Part shown: piece by piece, positions 1 through 9,010 of the stretch | Layout: each line of letters starts with the position of its first letter | Numbering within the stretch: the stretch's first letter is position 1 | Assembly: GCF_900129985.1 (NCBI RefSeq) | Contig: NZ_FQXN01000002.1 | Coordinates: 248,001-312,000 of the forward strand | Length of the DNA: 64,000 nt | Direction: 5' to 3' | Source: Thermosipho atlanticus DSM 15807 | GTDB lineage: Bacteria; Thermotogota; Thermotogae; Thermotogales; Fervidobacteriaceae | Notes under the pieces: generated by a model | Seen by the model: the letters and a program-made list of their open reading frames with translations, nothing else | Told to the model about the DNA's origin: nothing | The model's database searches: none | Position numbers and translations under genes: made by a program

Positions 1-2
1 GT

Positions 3-8
3 TATAAT
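3..8 (+). promoter_or_regulatory. Candidate -10 box at the window edge
   Basis: TATAAT lies just upstream of the histidine kinase gene. The -35 region is outside the window, so the promoter cannot be confirmed. If used, transcription would begin near position 15, which makes the ATG at 21 almost leaderless and favours the ATG at 69. Confidence 0.35.
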
Positions 9-68
9 CTGAAATATTTTATGATTTCACGACTCTTAATTTTTTTCGGAGTGATTTTAAATATACTA

Positions 69-2192
69 ATGAAATATAAAAAAATAAGAAACATAAGAAA
101 AAGTTTGTTAGCGGTGGGTTTGTTTTTAATTGTACTAATTTTTTTACCAAGTGGGTTTTATTTTTCTGGGAATGTAACGGGTTTGACTATGTTTATCGAA
201 TTTTTATTTATTGTTGGATTATCAACGAGTAGTTTTTTTTACTATAAGGAATCGAAATTATTCTTCTATTCTCTAATATTATTTTCATTAGGACAAGTTT
301 TTTTTATTTATTCTGTTAATAAATATAATTTATTTTTTGAGTTAAGTCATCTTTTTAATTTTTTGGCAACTCTATTTTTAATGTTTTCGGTAATTAATAA
401 ATATATTTTTCCATCTTTAAAACAAATAGAGTTATTATCTAAAAAATTCGGTATAGATGATATTAATAAAATTTATAAAAATATAAGATTGAATTTTTTA
501 ATAACTGTAGGTACACGAGAAGTTTTTGAACTAATTATGAAATTAAAAGATAAATCAGATGTAGTTAAAGTGTTTGAATTGATTAAAGAAAAAATTTATA
601 ATTATACAAAGGAAATACCATCGTTTGTAGTAATGTATAAAGATAGAATGATTTATTATTCTTCGGATAATTTGTTGAGTGATGAAGATAATTACTTAAA
701 TTGGGAAAGTGTAAAGTTGGGCAATTTTTCAGTTTATATTAAGTCGTTAATTTCAGATAGAATTCCACTTAGTCTCTTGAAAGCTATTGAGATAATATTG
801 TATACTCTTCAGATTCAATTAAATTATTTAGAAAACCTCGAAAAGCTCGAGGAAATTAATGAAACATTAATAGAAGCCCAGAAATTTAAGGAAAATTTTA
901 TTAGGGCATTTTCTCATGAATTAAAAACTCCTTTAAGTATAATAATGGGGAATGTTCAACTAATGAAAAAAGGAATTTTTGGAAATTTAGATCACGTACA
1001 AAGCACACTTGATGAAATTTTAGTGGCATCAAAACAAATGAAAGATTTGATAGGTAATCTCTTGAATTATTCAAGGATTCAAGAAGGTAAAATGAGATTG
1101 AATATGCAAAAATTGGATGTAGAAGAATTGGAGCCGTTAATAAAGGAATATGAAAGTATTGCAGTCAAGAAAGGTTTAGATTTCAAGTTTGAATTTAAAG
1201 GTGAAAATAGTTTTTCAGGAGATTTTCATGTAATTTTTTCTATTCTTTCAAATCTACTAAATAATGCTGTGAAATACACTGAGAAAGGTAAAATAGAGGG
1301 AGTATTTAGTATAAATGAGGAAGAATTAATTATCAAAATTTGTGATACTGGTAAAGGGATAGATGAAAAAGAAAGAGAAAGAATCTTTAAACCATTTGTT
1401 GGTAACGTCTTAAACAAATCAAGTACAGGATTAGGCTTATCAATCGTGAAAGAATTTGTTGAGAAATTGAACGGTAAGATAGAAATTGATAGTAAACCTT
1501 CTAAAGGATCTTGCTTTATTGTAAAAATTCCAAGATTTGTTGAACCCAAGGTTGATGTTCAAGAAAAAAGCGTAGATATACTAATTATAGAACCACATAA
1601 AGGTATAAGGAAATTATTGAAAAAAATGTTCAAAGAATATAGGATAGAAGATGCAAATAATGCTTCTGAAGGTTACAAAAAAGCATTGTTGTATGTTCCA
1701 AAGGTAATTGTTTTATCCGTTAATCTTCCTGAAATAGATGGAATCAGTTTAGCTGAGAGATTAGAAAAAGAACTTGTACTAAAAGAGACCAAATTTGTGT
1801 TTTTTACTGGCGCACGCTTATCTTTACCAAACAGGTTTAATAAAGTTGGAGTTCAGAAATGTGAAGATATAGAAATCTTAAAGGAGAAGATTGATAGTTT
1901 AATTAAAGATAGGGTTCTATTAATATATGATAAGATAAATATTTCAAAAGGATTATTGGAGAGCCTTTTGGAAAAATTACAGTTGAAAAGAGATAAAATA
2001 ATTGAGAAAGATATTAAGGAAATAAAACTTTCTGATTACTTTGAAACAGAAACAGTAATTATTATATTAGAAAATATAGAGAAGTTGACCAGCTTAAAAT
2101 TGTTAATTGAAAAGTATAATTTGACGTTGAAGATAGTAACAATTGTGATTTATAAAGAGGGTGAACAAAATGAAGAAAGTTTTGATAGTTGA
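69..2192 (+). CDS. Membrane sensor histidine kinase with C-terminal degenerate receiver domain
   Basis: A hybrid two-component sensor. Residue numbers are for the longer frame starting at ATG 21. About four hydrophobic segments (residues 28-125) precede a linker. The HisKA H-box follows (SHELKTP, His299), then the N-box near 411-420, the G1 box DTGKGID (442-448) and the G2 box GLGLS (470-474). A receiver-like domain starts near 517. There the usual phospho-Asp is Ser566 (VLSVNLPEIDG) and the acidic pair is missing, so it probably cannot be phosphorylated. The start at 69 is preferred because GGAGTGAT lies at 48-55; ATG 21 has no Shine-Dalgarno. The 3' end overlaps the HD-GYP regulator gene, its likely partner. 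The input signal is unknown. Confidence 0.85.
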   Translation: MKYKKIRNIRKSLLAVGLFLIVLIFLPSGFYFSGNVTGLTMFIEFLFIVGLSTSSFFYYKESKLFFYSLILFSLGQVFFIYSVNKYNLFFELSHLFNFLATLFLMFSVINKYIFPSLKQIELLSKKFGIDDINKIYKNIRLNFLITVGTREVFELIMKLKDKSDVVKVFELIKEKIYNYTKEIPSFVVMYKDRMIYYSSDNLLSDEDNYLNWESVKLGNFSVYIKSLISDRIPLSLLKAIEIILYTLQIQLNYLENLEKLEEINETLIEAQKFKENFIRAFSHELKTPLSIIMGNVQLMKKGIFGNLDHVQSTLDEILVASKQMKDLIGNLLNYSRIQEGKMRLNMQKLDVEELEPLIKEYESIAVKKGLDFKFEFKGENSFSGDFHVIFSILSNLLNNAVKYTEKGKIEGVFSINEEELIIKICDTGKGIDEKERERIFKPFVGNVLNKSSTGLGLSIVKEFVEKLNGKIEIDSKPSKGSCFIVKIPRFVEPKVDVQEKSVDILIIEPHKGIRKLLKKMFKEYRIEDANNASEGYKKALLYVPKVIVLSVNLPEIDGISLAERLEKELVLKETKFVFFTGARLSLPNRFNKVGVQKCEDIEILKEKIDSLIKDRVLLIYDKINISKGLLESLLEKLQLKRDKIIEKDIKEIKLSDYFETETVIIILENIEKLTSLKLLIEKYNLTLKIVTIVIYKEGEQNEESFDS

Positions 2193-3216
2193 TGATGAAA
2201 AACAAATTAGAAAAATTTTGAAATTATATTTAGAAAGTAAGGATTTTGAAGTTAGAGAGGCTGGCGATGGTAAAGAGGCGCTGGAAGTATTGGAGAATGA
2301 ATCAATAGATGTTGTATTTATGGACATACAAATGCCTCATCTTAATGGTATAGAAGCGGTTAATGAAATAAAAAAAAGAAAACTCTCAACTATTATAATA
2401 GCGTTAACTGCATTTACTGACCAAGATATTATGAAAAAAGCGGCTAAAGTCGGATTTGACATGTTTATTTCAAGACCAATTGATTTTGATGAAATAGATG
2501 ACAAATTAAAAGATATTTTAGAATATAAAGATTTTTATAAAGAAAAGCATTCTTTTTATACAGTTTATTCAGAAGCATTTTCAGAAATTTCATCTAAATT
2601 AAATTTTCTTAAAGAAGAAAAAGATTTATTAATAATGGAAAGTATAAATTTAGTATACCATATATCCGAATATAGGGATGATGAAACACATGCCCATACT
2701 ATGAGAATAGGAATTTTAAGTAGTAAATTGGCTTCAAATGCAAAGTTTGATGTAAAATACATTTCAGAAATTAGATTAGCTGCACCGTTACACGATTTAG
2801 GAAAGGTTGGTATTCCAGACAGGATTCTTTTGAAACCTGGGAAACTTGATAATACAGAATGGGAAATCATGAAACAGCATGCAGTAATTGGTTTTAATAT
2901 GTTAAGAGGTACTACTAGCTCTATATTTAAGTTGGCAAGTGAAATCGCAATTAGTCATCATGAAAGATGGAACGGCAGTGGATATCCTAAAGGGTTAAAA
3001 GAAGAGGAAATACCAATATCAGGCCAGATAGTTGCAATAACTGATAGTTTTGATGCAATGGTTTCTAAAAGGCCATATAAAGAAGCTTTTCCGTATGACT
3101 TTGCTTTTGAAGAAATTGAGAAAAATGCTGGAATTTTGTACAATCCTGAGTTAGTCAAAGTCTTTCTTTCCATGAAAGATGAAATTTATTCGATGTATGA
3201 ACATGGTATAGTTTAA
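2170..3216 (+). CDS. Response regulator with HD-GYP domain (putative c-di-GMP phosphodiesterase)
   Basis: An N-terminal CheY-like receiver (VDDE; phospho-Asp52 in FMDIQMP) is joined to an HD-GYP output domain. The HD pair lies at about residues 208-209 (HDLGKVGIPD), followed by HHERWNGSGYP. Such proteins hydrolyse c-di-GMP to pGpG or GMP in the cytoplasm. The conserved receiver Lys appears as Arg (FISRPID). ATG 2170 is chosen because GAGG stands 9 nt upstream; GTG 2161 falls inside the ribosome-binding region. The gene overlaps the upstream kinase gene by 23 nt, suggesting translational coupling and a cognate pair. Catalytic activity is inferred from motifs only. Confidence 0.9.
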   Translation: MKKVLIVDDEKQIRKILKLYLESKDFEVREAGDGKEALEVLENESIDVVFMDIQMPHLNGIEAVNEIKKRKLSTIIIALTAFTDQDIMKKAAKVGFDMFISRPIDFDEIDDKLKDILEYKDFYKEKHSFYTVYSEAFSEISSKLNFLKEEKDLLIMESINLVYHISEYRDDETHAHTMRIGILSSKLASNAKFDVKYISEIRLAAPLHDLGKVGIPDRILLKPGKLDNTEWEIMKQHAVIGFNMLRGTTSSIFKLASEIAISHHERWNGSGYPKGLKEEEIPISGQIVAITDSFDAMVSKRPYKEAFPYDFAFEEIEKNAGILYNPELVKVFLSMKDEIYSMYEHGIV

Positions 3217-3252
3217 GCGTGATAAACAAATTTATAATTTATTTTTAATTTT

Positions 3253-3290
3253 AAGTGTCTCCCAAAAACAGGGGAACACTTTTATTTTTG
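3253..3290 (+). terminator. Rho-independent terminator after the HD-GYP gene
   Basis: AAGTGT (3253-3258) pairs with ACACTT (3276-3281), with further C/G pairing inside, followed by TTATTTTT. It separates the signalling pair from the next transcription unit. Confidence 0.75.
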
Positions 3291-3300
3291 TTAAACTTTA

Positions 3301-3309
3301 TGATATAAT
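3301..3309 (+). promoter_or_regulatory. Extended -10 promoter for the udg array
   Basis: TGATATAAT is an extended -10 element (TG-n-TATAAT), 48 nt before the start of the uracil-DNA glycosylase gene. No convincing -35 is seen, which extended -10 promoters tolerate. It lies directly after the preceding terminator. Confidence 0.6.
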
Positions 3310-3356
3310 TTTAATACTAACAAAGTTAAACAACATTAATATTTTGGAGGTATCAT

Positions 3357-3953
3357 ATGACAAAAGAAGAATTGATGAATGTTATAGTTGAAAGAATTAG
3401 AAATTGTAAATCATGCCCTTTGTGGGAAAACAGGACCAATGTAGTACCCGGAGAAGGGAATTTAGATGCTCCTATAATGTTTGTGGGGGAAGGTCCGGGT
3501 GAAGAAGAAGATCTTTCGGGTAGACCTTTTGTTGGAAGAGCAGGCCAATTGTTGACAAAAATATTAGAGTCAGTAAACATCAAGAGAGAGGACGTTTATA
3601 TAACAAATATTGTTAAATGTCGGCCACCGAACAATAGAACCCCGACAAAAGATGAGACGAAAACTTGTTCTCATTTTCTTCTTGCTCAAATTGAAATAAT
3701 AAACCCCAAAATGATTGTTACACTTGGAAAAGCAGCATTAGATTTTTTTGCTGAGAAGAGTTTACCTATTACGAAAGTTAGAGGGAATGAGTTTGAGTGG
3801 AAAGCAGGGATTATAATATTTCCAATGTTTCATCCAAGTTATCTTCTTAGAAATCCTTCAAAAGCAAAAGGATCTCCAAAAGATTTAACATGGCAAGATA
3901 TAAAAAGGGTTAGGAAATATTATGAACAATTCTTAAAGGAGAGGAAAGATTAA
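3357..3953 (+). CDS. Type-4 (Fe-S) uracil-DNA glycosylase
   Basis: Removes uracil formed by cytosine deamination from DNA, a heavy burden at high temperature. Four cysteines, Cys17, Cys20, Cys88 and Cys104, have the spacing of the [4Fe-4S] ligands of family 4. Motif A is GEGPGEEED (44-52) and motif B is HPSYLLRN near the C-terminus. The length (198 aa) fits the characterised Thermotoga enzyme class. The ATG follows TTGGAGG closely. The stop overlaps the next start (TAATG), so this is the first gene of a coupled array that also includes rarA. Confidence 0.93.
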   Translation: MTKEELMNVIVERIRNCKSCPLWENRTNVVPGEGNLDAPIMFVGEGPGEEEDLSGRPFVGRAGQLLTKILESVNIKREDVYITNIVKCRPPNNRTPTKDETKTCSHFLLAQIEIINPKMIVTLGKAALDFFAEKSLPITKVRGNEFEWKAGIIIFPMFHPSYLLRNPSKAKGSPKDLTWQDIKRVRKYYEQFLKERKD

Positions 3954-4456
3954 TGGCTGGGAAGAAGTTAACACCTACACTTGAAAATTACCTTGTTACA
4001 ATTTATAAATTGTCGAAAAAAGATGGCATCACCAGGGTTTCAGATGTTGCAAAGTCCAAGGATGTTAGTTATCCAAGTGTAACAACGGCTGTGAAAAAAC
4101 TTGTAGACCTAGGTTATATTGAACATGAGAGATACGGTTTTATCAAACTTACACGAAAAGGCAGAAGATTAGCTATAACCATACATAATGGTGAGATGAG
4201 AGTAAAGTATTTTTTTATGTATGTAATTGGTTTCCCTGAAAACAGGGCTCAACAAATTGCTGAAATGATGATATATGGTCTTGATCATGAAACGAGAAAA
4301 CAGTTGAGAAGGTTTTATGCCTTAATGATAGATTTTGATGAAAGTAAAACTCAAAAATTAATTAAGTTTCTAAAAGAACAACGTGAAAAATTGGGGGTAA
4401 AAAATGTTCCAAAGGAAGCATTGAAACTAAAGATTAGATTAAAGGAGGATGACTGA
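3953..4456 (+). CDS. DtxR/MntR-like metal-dependent regulator, atypical metal site
   Basis: The N-terminal winged helix (residues 5-75) reads like the DtxR/MntR family: LENYLVTIYKL, then VSYPSVTTAVKKLVDLGYIEHE. The second half is the expected dimerisation/metal region. However, the usual Glu-His pair of the AE..EH segment reads Ile-Tyr here (AEMMIYGLDHE), so metal binding may be altered or lost. There is no SH3-like third domain. The gene overlaps the udg stop by one base and the epimerase start by one base (TGATG), so all three are probably co-translated. Its regulon cannot be read from the window. Confidence 0.75.
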   Translation: MAGKKLTPTLENYLVTIYKLSKKDGITRVSDVAKSKDVSYPSVTTAVKKLVDLGYIEHERYGFIKLTRKGRRLAITIHNGEMRVKYFFMYVIGFPENRAQQIAEMMIYGLDHETRKQLRRFYALMIDFDESKTQKLIKFLKEQREKLGVKNVPKEALKLKIRLKEDD

Positions 4457-5397
4457 TGAAAGCACTGGTCACTGGTGGAGCTGGCTTTATTGGTTCTCAT
4501 CTTGTTGATAGATTAATTGAACTGGGGTTAGAAGTAGTTGTTGTTGATAATTTAAGTAAAGGAAAGAAAGAAAATGTTAATAAGAATGCTCAACTTATTG
4601 TTACAGATATTAGGGATGAAAAAAGTATTGAGAATATTTTCAAAGAATATAGTTTTGATTATGTTTTTCATTTGGCAGCTCAAGCAAGTGTTTCAGCTTC
4701 TGTGAAAAATCCAGTTGAAGATGCAGATATAAACATAGTTGGTAGTCTAATTTTAATAAAAAATTCAATAAAATATGGAGTGAAAAAGTTAATTTTCTCT
4801 TCAACTGGTGGAGCAATTTATGGGGAAGAAGTTGATGTTTTTCCTACCCCGGAAACTATTTGTCCGTTTCCTATATCACCATACGGAATTGCAAAACTTT
4901 CTGTGGAGCACTATTTAAGATTTGCTAAAAAAGAATTTGGATTAAATTACACAGTATTAAGATATGCTAATGTTTATGGCCCCAGGCAAGATCCTTATGG
5001 AGAGGCGGGAGTTGTAGCTATCTTTACCTCAAGGATGATTAATGGTGAAGATGTAATAATAAATGGTGATGGAGAATATGTAAGAGATTATATTTATGTT
5101 TCTGATGTTGTAGATGCAAATTTGAGGGCGATGAAAAAAGGAGACGGTCTTGAAATAAACATAGGTACTTCTCGGGGAACAACTGTGAACCAGCTATTCA
5201 GTTATTTGAAGAAAATTACTGGTTATGATAAAGAACCAATATATGGCCCCCCGAGAAAAGGAGATATAAGGATGAGCTTGTTGTGTTATACAAGAGCGAA
5301 TGAAGAGTTAAAGTGGAAACCAAAAATTGAGTTGGAAAAGGGGTTGAGGCTTACAGTTGAATGGTTTAAACGAAATTTTAAGGCCAAAGACGTTTGA
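4456..5397 (+). CDS. NAD-dependent sugar-nucleotide epimerase/dehydratase (GalE-like)
   Basis: An extended short-chain dehydrogenase of 313 aa. GGAGFIGSH (residues 7-15) is the Rossmann NAD motif. The catalytic Ser/Thr (SSTGG) and YxxxK (SPYGIAK) are present, and RYANVYGPRQDP is typical of UDP-glucose 4-epimerase-like proteins. It should interconvert nucleotide sugars for glycan or exopolysaccharide synthesis. UDP-glucose/galactose is the best guess, but related 4,6-dehydratases or UDP-GlcA epimerases cannot be excluded. The ATG overlaps the preceding stop, and the 3' end overlaps rarA by 41 nt. Confidence 0.85.
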   Translation: MKALVTGGAGFIGSHLVDRLIELGLEVVVVDNLSKGKKENVNKNAQLIVTDIRDEKSIENIFKEYSFDYVFHLAAQASVSASVKNPVEDADINIVGSLILIKNSIKYGVKKLIFSSTGGAIYGEEVDVFPTPETICPFPISPYGIAKLSVEHYLRFAKKEFGLNYTVLRYANVYGPRQDPYGEAGVVAIFTSRMINGEDVIINGDGEYVRDYIYVSDVVDANLRAMKKGDGLEINIGTSRGTTVNQLFSYLKKITGYDKEPIYGPPRKGDIRMSLLCYTRANEELKWKPKIELEKGLRLTVEWFKRNFKAKDV

Positions 5398-6616
5398 AGA
5401 TATTGTTGGACAAGAACACATTCTTGGAAAAGGAGCATTTTTAAGGTTAGCAATTGAAAACAGGAAGATATATTCAATGATATTTTATGGCCCACCTGGA
5501 TGTGGAAAAAGTTCGACCATGGAACTCATTAACACATATACTGATTATGAGGTTTATCATTTTAATGGGGCGTTTGCTTCAGTTAAAGAGATAAAAAAAA
5601 TACTTGAATACGCTAAAAAAGTCAAAGAAATCAAAAAGATACTTTTGTTTGTTGACGAAATCCATAGATTTAATAAGAAACAACAAGATATTTTTTTGCC
5701 AGGTATCGAGGCGGGTGATTATGTATTAATTGGGGCAACGACGGAAAATCCTTACAAAATGATTAACGAAGCACTTCTTTCGAGAGTAAGGATAATTGCA
5801 TTCAAAAAGTTAAGTAAAGAAAATATAGTAACTTTATTAAGAAAAGCAAGTGAAATCCAAAAAATTTCTTTGACAGATGAAGCAGAAGAATTTGTCTCAA
5901 AGGTTTCAAATGGTGATGCAAGGTTTGCAATAAATTTATACGAAGTTCTTAGTTTTATTGCAAAGTCCGAGGGAAAAAATACAATAGATAAAAGTATTTT
6001 AGAGCTTTATTCTGGAGAAGAAAAATATGTATTTAATGAAAAAGAACATTATAATCTTGCTTCTGCATTTATAAAAAGCATTAGAGGAAGTGATCCAGAT
6101 GCTGCGTTATATTACCTGGCAAGAATGCTAGAAGAAGGAGAAGATCCAAGATTTATTGCTAGAAGACTGATTATTTTAGCAAGTGAAGATATAGGTCTTG
6201 CGGATCCAATGGCTTTAGTTATTGCTGCTTCTACAGCTTATGCTGTTGAATATGTAGGGCTTCCAGAATGTGTGTTAAATTTATCTGAATGTGTTATATA
6301 TCTTTCTACTGCACCAAAAAGTAATTCTGCTACAGTTGCTATAGGCAAAGCAAGAGAGATAGCAAAAGAAACGAAAGATATAAAAGTTCCAAGACATTTA
6401 TTGAATTTTCCAGGGAGTGGTTATATTTATCCGCATGATTATGGAGGATTTGTTAGAAAAAGTTACCTTCCAAAAGAACTATCTGATAAAATTTTTTACT
6501 TTCCAAAATCAATTGGTAAAGAAAAAAGAATAAAAGAAATTGTAGAAACTCTCTGGAAAGGAGTTAAAGATTATGGAAGTGTTATTAAGACTGAAAGTAA
6601 AAAATACGATGATTGA
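5357..6616 (+). CDS. rarA: Replication-associated recombination AAA+ ATPase RarA (MgsA)
   Basis: A clamp-loader-like AAA+ ATPase acting at stalled replication forks. The N-terminus has the family signature LRPKTFEDIVGQEHILG. Walker A is GPPGCGKSS and Walker B is LFVDEIHRF. The SIGATTENP-type sensor 1 segment reads LIGATTENP, and the C-terminal tetramerisation half includes GSDPDAALYYLARMLEEGEDPRFIARRL. It starts at TTG 5357, with GAGG exactly 7 nt upstream, and overlaps the epimerase gene by 41 nt. The length of 419 aa is normal. Together with UDG and the macrodomain protein it gives this array a genome-maintenance flavour. Confidence 0.93.
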   Translation: MNGLNEILRPKTFEDIVGQEHILGKGAFLRLAIENRKIYSMIFYGPPGCGKSSTMELINTYTDYEVYHFNGAFASVKEIKKILEYAKKVKEIKKILLFVDEIHRFNKKQQDIFLPGIEAGDYVLIGATTENPYKMINEALLSRVRIIAFKKLSKENIVTLLRKASEIQKISLTDEAEEFVSKVSNGDARFAINLYEVLSFIAKSEGKNTIDKSILELYSGEEKYVFNEKEHYNLASAFIKSIRGSDPDAALYYLARMLEEGEDPRFIARRLIILASEDIGLADPMALVIAASTAYAVEYVGLPECVLNLSECVIYLSTAPKSNSATVAIGKAREIAKETKDIKVPRHLLNFPGSGYIYPHDYGGFVRKSYLPKELSDKIFYFPKSIGKEKRIKEIVETLWKGVKDYGSVIKTESKKYDD

Positions 6617-7145
6617 AATAGTCAAAGGTGATATTACGAAAGAAAACACAGAAGTTATAGTGAACGCTGCTAATTCACATCTAAAACATGGGGGAGGAGT
6701 TGCGGGTGCAATAGTAAGAGTTGGTGGGAAAATAATTCAAAAAGAGAGTGATGAATATGTGAGGAAAAATGGAGTAGTGGACGTTGGAAACGTAGCAGTT
6801 ACTGGAGCAGGAAATTTGAAAGCGAAATATATAATACACGCTGTTGGTCCCATCTGGCGTGGAGGAAATCACAACGAAGAAGAATTATTAAGAAAAGTTG
6901 TTAGAAATGTTTTAAAAAAAGCTTCTGAATTAGGTGCAAGTTCAGTCTCTATTCCTGCAATTAGTAGCGGAATTTTCGGATTTCCAAAGAAATTGTGTGC
7001 CATAATATTTGCAGAAGAAATAGAACAATTTTTAAAAAATAATGAAACTTCCCTGAGTTTAATAAGAATTGTAAACATTGATGAACTTACTTCCAAAATT
7101 TTTCATGAAGTTTTCGATGATAAATTTACAGAGGAAAAATCATGA
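6573..7145 (+). CDS. Macrodomain protein (putative ADP-ribose/O-acetyl-ADP-ribose hydrolase)
   Basis: A single macrodomain of 190 aa. The adenosine-diphosphate-ribose binding loops are visible: GDITKENTEVIVNAANSHL followed by HGGGVAGAI, and later SIPAISSGIFGFP. Relatives hydrolyse O-acetyl-ADP-ribose or remove ADP-ribose from proteins or nucleic acids. The ATG at 6573 has AAGGAG 9 nt upstream, so it is kept although an internal ATG exists at 6609. The frame overlaps rarA by 44 nt and the next permease start by 4 nt. Substrate is inferred only from the family. Confidence 0.88.
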   Translation: MEVLLRLKVKNTMIEIVKGDITKENTEVIVNAANSHLKHGGGVAGAIVRVGGKIIQKESDEYVRKNGVVDVGNVAVTGAGNLKAKYIIHAVGPIWRGGNHNEEELLRKVVRNVLKKASELGASSVSIPAISSGIFGFPKKLCAIIFAEEIEQFLKNNETSLSLIRIVNIDELTSKIFHEVFDDKFTEEKS

Positions 7146-8134
7146 GAAATTTTTGGGGATTATCAAAAGCATTCTTTTTAGAATCTTTTAGAAATAGGTT
7201 TTCTTTTTTCTTTAACATTTTACTTCCGATGGTGTTTTTTCTTTTGTTTGGATTAGTTTTCAGTGAATCTACTGATTATTTGTTTGCTTATTATTCAGAT
7301 ACTGACATTTCAATAAAAGGTGTTAGATATACTAATAAAGATTTATTGATAAAAAGTAAAAACAATTATCATGCAGTTGCAATTATTGAAAACAATAAAG
7401 TTATTGTTTTTAAAAATTCTGATGGGTATGCTGTTGATAGTTGGATCAATGGTATCAAAATAGAACTTGAGAGAAAAATAAATAATGTTACTCAGATAAT
7501 AAATGTTAAAAGTGAAAAAGTCGATTCTTTTTTCTTTTCTAATATTGAATATATTTTTACCGGTACTCTTGCATTGTCTATAATGTCAATAGGTATGTTT
7601 GGCGCAATAAATTTATTTTCGAAAAGTAGAAATAATGGTACGATTAGAAAATTTAAAACCCTTCCTCTTTCACCTCACACATTTGTTTTTTCTTTTTCCT
7701 TTTCGCAATTTTTAATAAGTTTTATTTCAATATTACTTATTAGAGCTATTTCGATTTTTTTGTTTTCATTTGATATTAGAGAAAATCTATTTATGATTCT
7801 AATTTCTATCGTTTCTTCAAGTTTAGGTATGATAGGGTTTGGTGTTATTTTGAGTATTTTATTTCCCAAAACGGCAAGCTCTGTAGCTCAGTTTTTATAT
7901 ACCATTTTCATTTTTTTCTCTGGAATTTATTTTCCTATAGATTTTTTACCACCATTTTTAAAAAGTATAAGTTTTTTTACTCCAGTAAAATATGTGGTGG
8001 AGATGTTTAAATATTCTTACGGAATAAAAGAAATAAATCATGGTTCGTTTTTAATTTATTCTTTGATAATGAGTATTTTAGGCTTTTTTTTACTTTCTTT
8101 TGGTGGGAAAATTTTGTTTTTCAAGGAAGAGTAG
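7142..8134 (+). CDS. ABC-2 type permease (first of two)
   Basis: An integral membrane subunit of an exporter. One transmembrane segment lies at residues 20-40, then an extracytoplasmic region of about 110 residues, then five hydrophobic segments from about 140 to the end. The pattern FFTPVKYVVEMFKYSYG near the C-terminus is typical of ABC-2 (DrrB/YhhJ-like) permeases. The start overlaps the macrodomain stop (ATGA). It is followed by its ATPase after 8 nt and by a second ABC-2 permease, giving a two-permease, one-ATPase exporter. The substrate is unknown. Confidence 0.8.
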   Translation: MRNFWGLSKAFFLESFRNRFSFFFNILLPMVFFLLFGLVFSESTDYLFAYYSDTDISIKGVRYTNKDLLIKSKNNYHAVAIIENNKVIVFKNSDGYAVDSWINGIKIELERKINNVTQIINVKSEKVDSFFFSNIEYIFTGTLALSIMSIGMFGAINLFSKSRNNGTIRKFKTLPLSPHTFVFSFSFSQFLISFISILLIRAISIFLFSFDIRENLFMILISIVSSSLGMIGFGVILSILFPKTASSVAQFLYTIFIFFSGIYFPIDFLPPFLKSISFFTPVKYVVEMFKYSYGIKEINHGSFLIYSLIMSILGFFLLSFGGKILFFKEE

Positions 8135-8142
8135 GTGATAAT

Positions 8143-9006
8143 TTGGTGCTGAAAGTTAAAAATTTAAAAAAATTATATGGTCAATTTGAAGCTTTAAAAG
8201 GTATAAGTTTTGAAATAGAAAGAGGTAGTATTTTTTCGCTGTTAGGTCCAAATGGAGCAGGAAAAACGACTACTGTGGAAATATTGGAAGGATTACGAAA
8301 AAAAACGGAAGGTGAAATATATTATTTTGGTAAAAAAACGGAATTTGTATCAAGAGAGATAAAAGAGAAAATAGGAGTGTGTTTGCAAAAAACTGAACTT
8401 TTTAAAGAACTTACTGTAATTGAGACTTTAAAGTTATTTAGAGGTTTTTATAAAAGAGGCTTTGAGCCAGAAGCAATTTTGAACTTAGTTGGTTTGAAAG
8501 AAAAGGCAAAAAGTAGGGTAAAAAATTTATCAGGTGGACAGTATCAAAGGTTAGTTTTAGGACTTTCATTTATAAATGACCCAGAGTTAATTTTCCTTGA
8601 TGAGCCTACAACCGGCCTTGATCCACAATCGAGAAGACACGTGTGGGAAATAATACGGAATTTTAAAAATCAAGGAAAAACTATTTTTTTGACGACTCAT
8701 TATATGGAAGAAGCAGAAAAACTAGCTGATATAGTTTGTATCATAGACAACGGTGAGATTATTGAATCAGGTTCACCACAAAACCTTATAGAAAAATCTA
8801 ATTTAAATGTAATAGTAGAAGTTCCTAAAAACGAGAAGACTAGGCATTTGGGGAAAATTTTTAACAATAAAGTTATTATAGAAACAAAAGATGTGAGAAA
8901 AACAATTCAAGAGATTCTAAAAGTTGGAATAGAAAATTTTATTGTTCGACATCCTACATTGGAAGATGTATTTTTAAGATTAACCGGAAAAGGATTGAGG
9001 GATTGA
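8143..9006 (+). CDS. ABC transporter ATP-binding protein (ABC-2 exporter)
   Basis: A DrrA/CcmA-like nucleotide-binding subunit. Walker A is GPNGAGKTT, the Q-loop is VCLQKTELF, the signature is LSGGQYQR, and Walker B is LIFLDEPTTGLDP, followed by the H-loop TTHYMEEAE. The C-terminal extension LEDVFLRLTGKGLRD is typical of drug or polysaccharide ABC-2 exporters. TTG 8143 is taken as start because AGGTGAT ends 3 nt before it, the same geometry as grpE in this window; GTG 8146 is an alternative. It lies between the two ABC-2 permeases. Confidence 0.9.
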   Translation: MVLKVKNLKKLYGQFEALKGISFEIERGSIFSLLGPNGAGKTTTVEILEGLRKKTEGEIYYFGKKTEFVSREIKEKIGVCLQKTELFKELTVIETLKLFRGFYKRGFEPEAILNLVGLKEKAKSRVKNLSGGQYQRLVLGLSFINDPELIFLDEPTTGLDPQSRRHVWEIIRNFKNQGKTIFLTTHYMEEAEKLADIVCIIDNGEIIESGSPQNLIEKSNLNVIVEVPKNEKTRHLGKIFNNKVIIETKDVRKTIQEILKVGIENFIVRHPTLEDVFLRLTGKGLRD

Positions 9007-9010
9007 GTGT

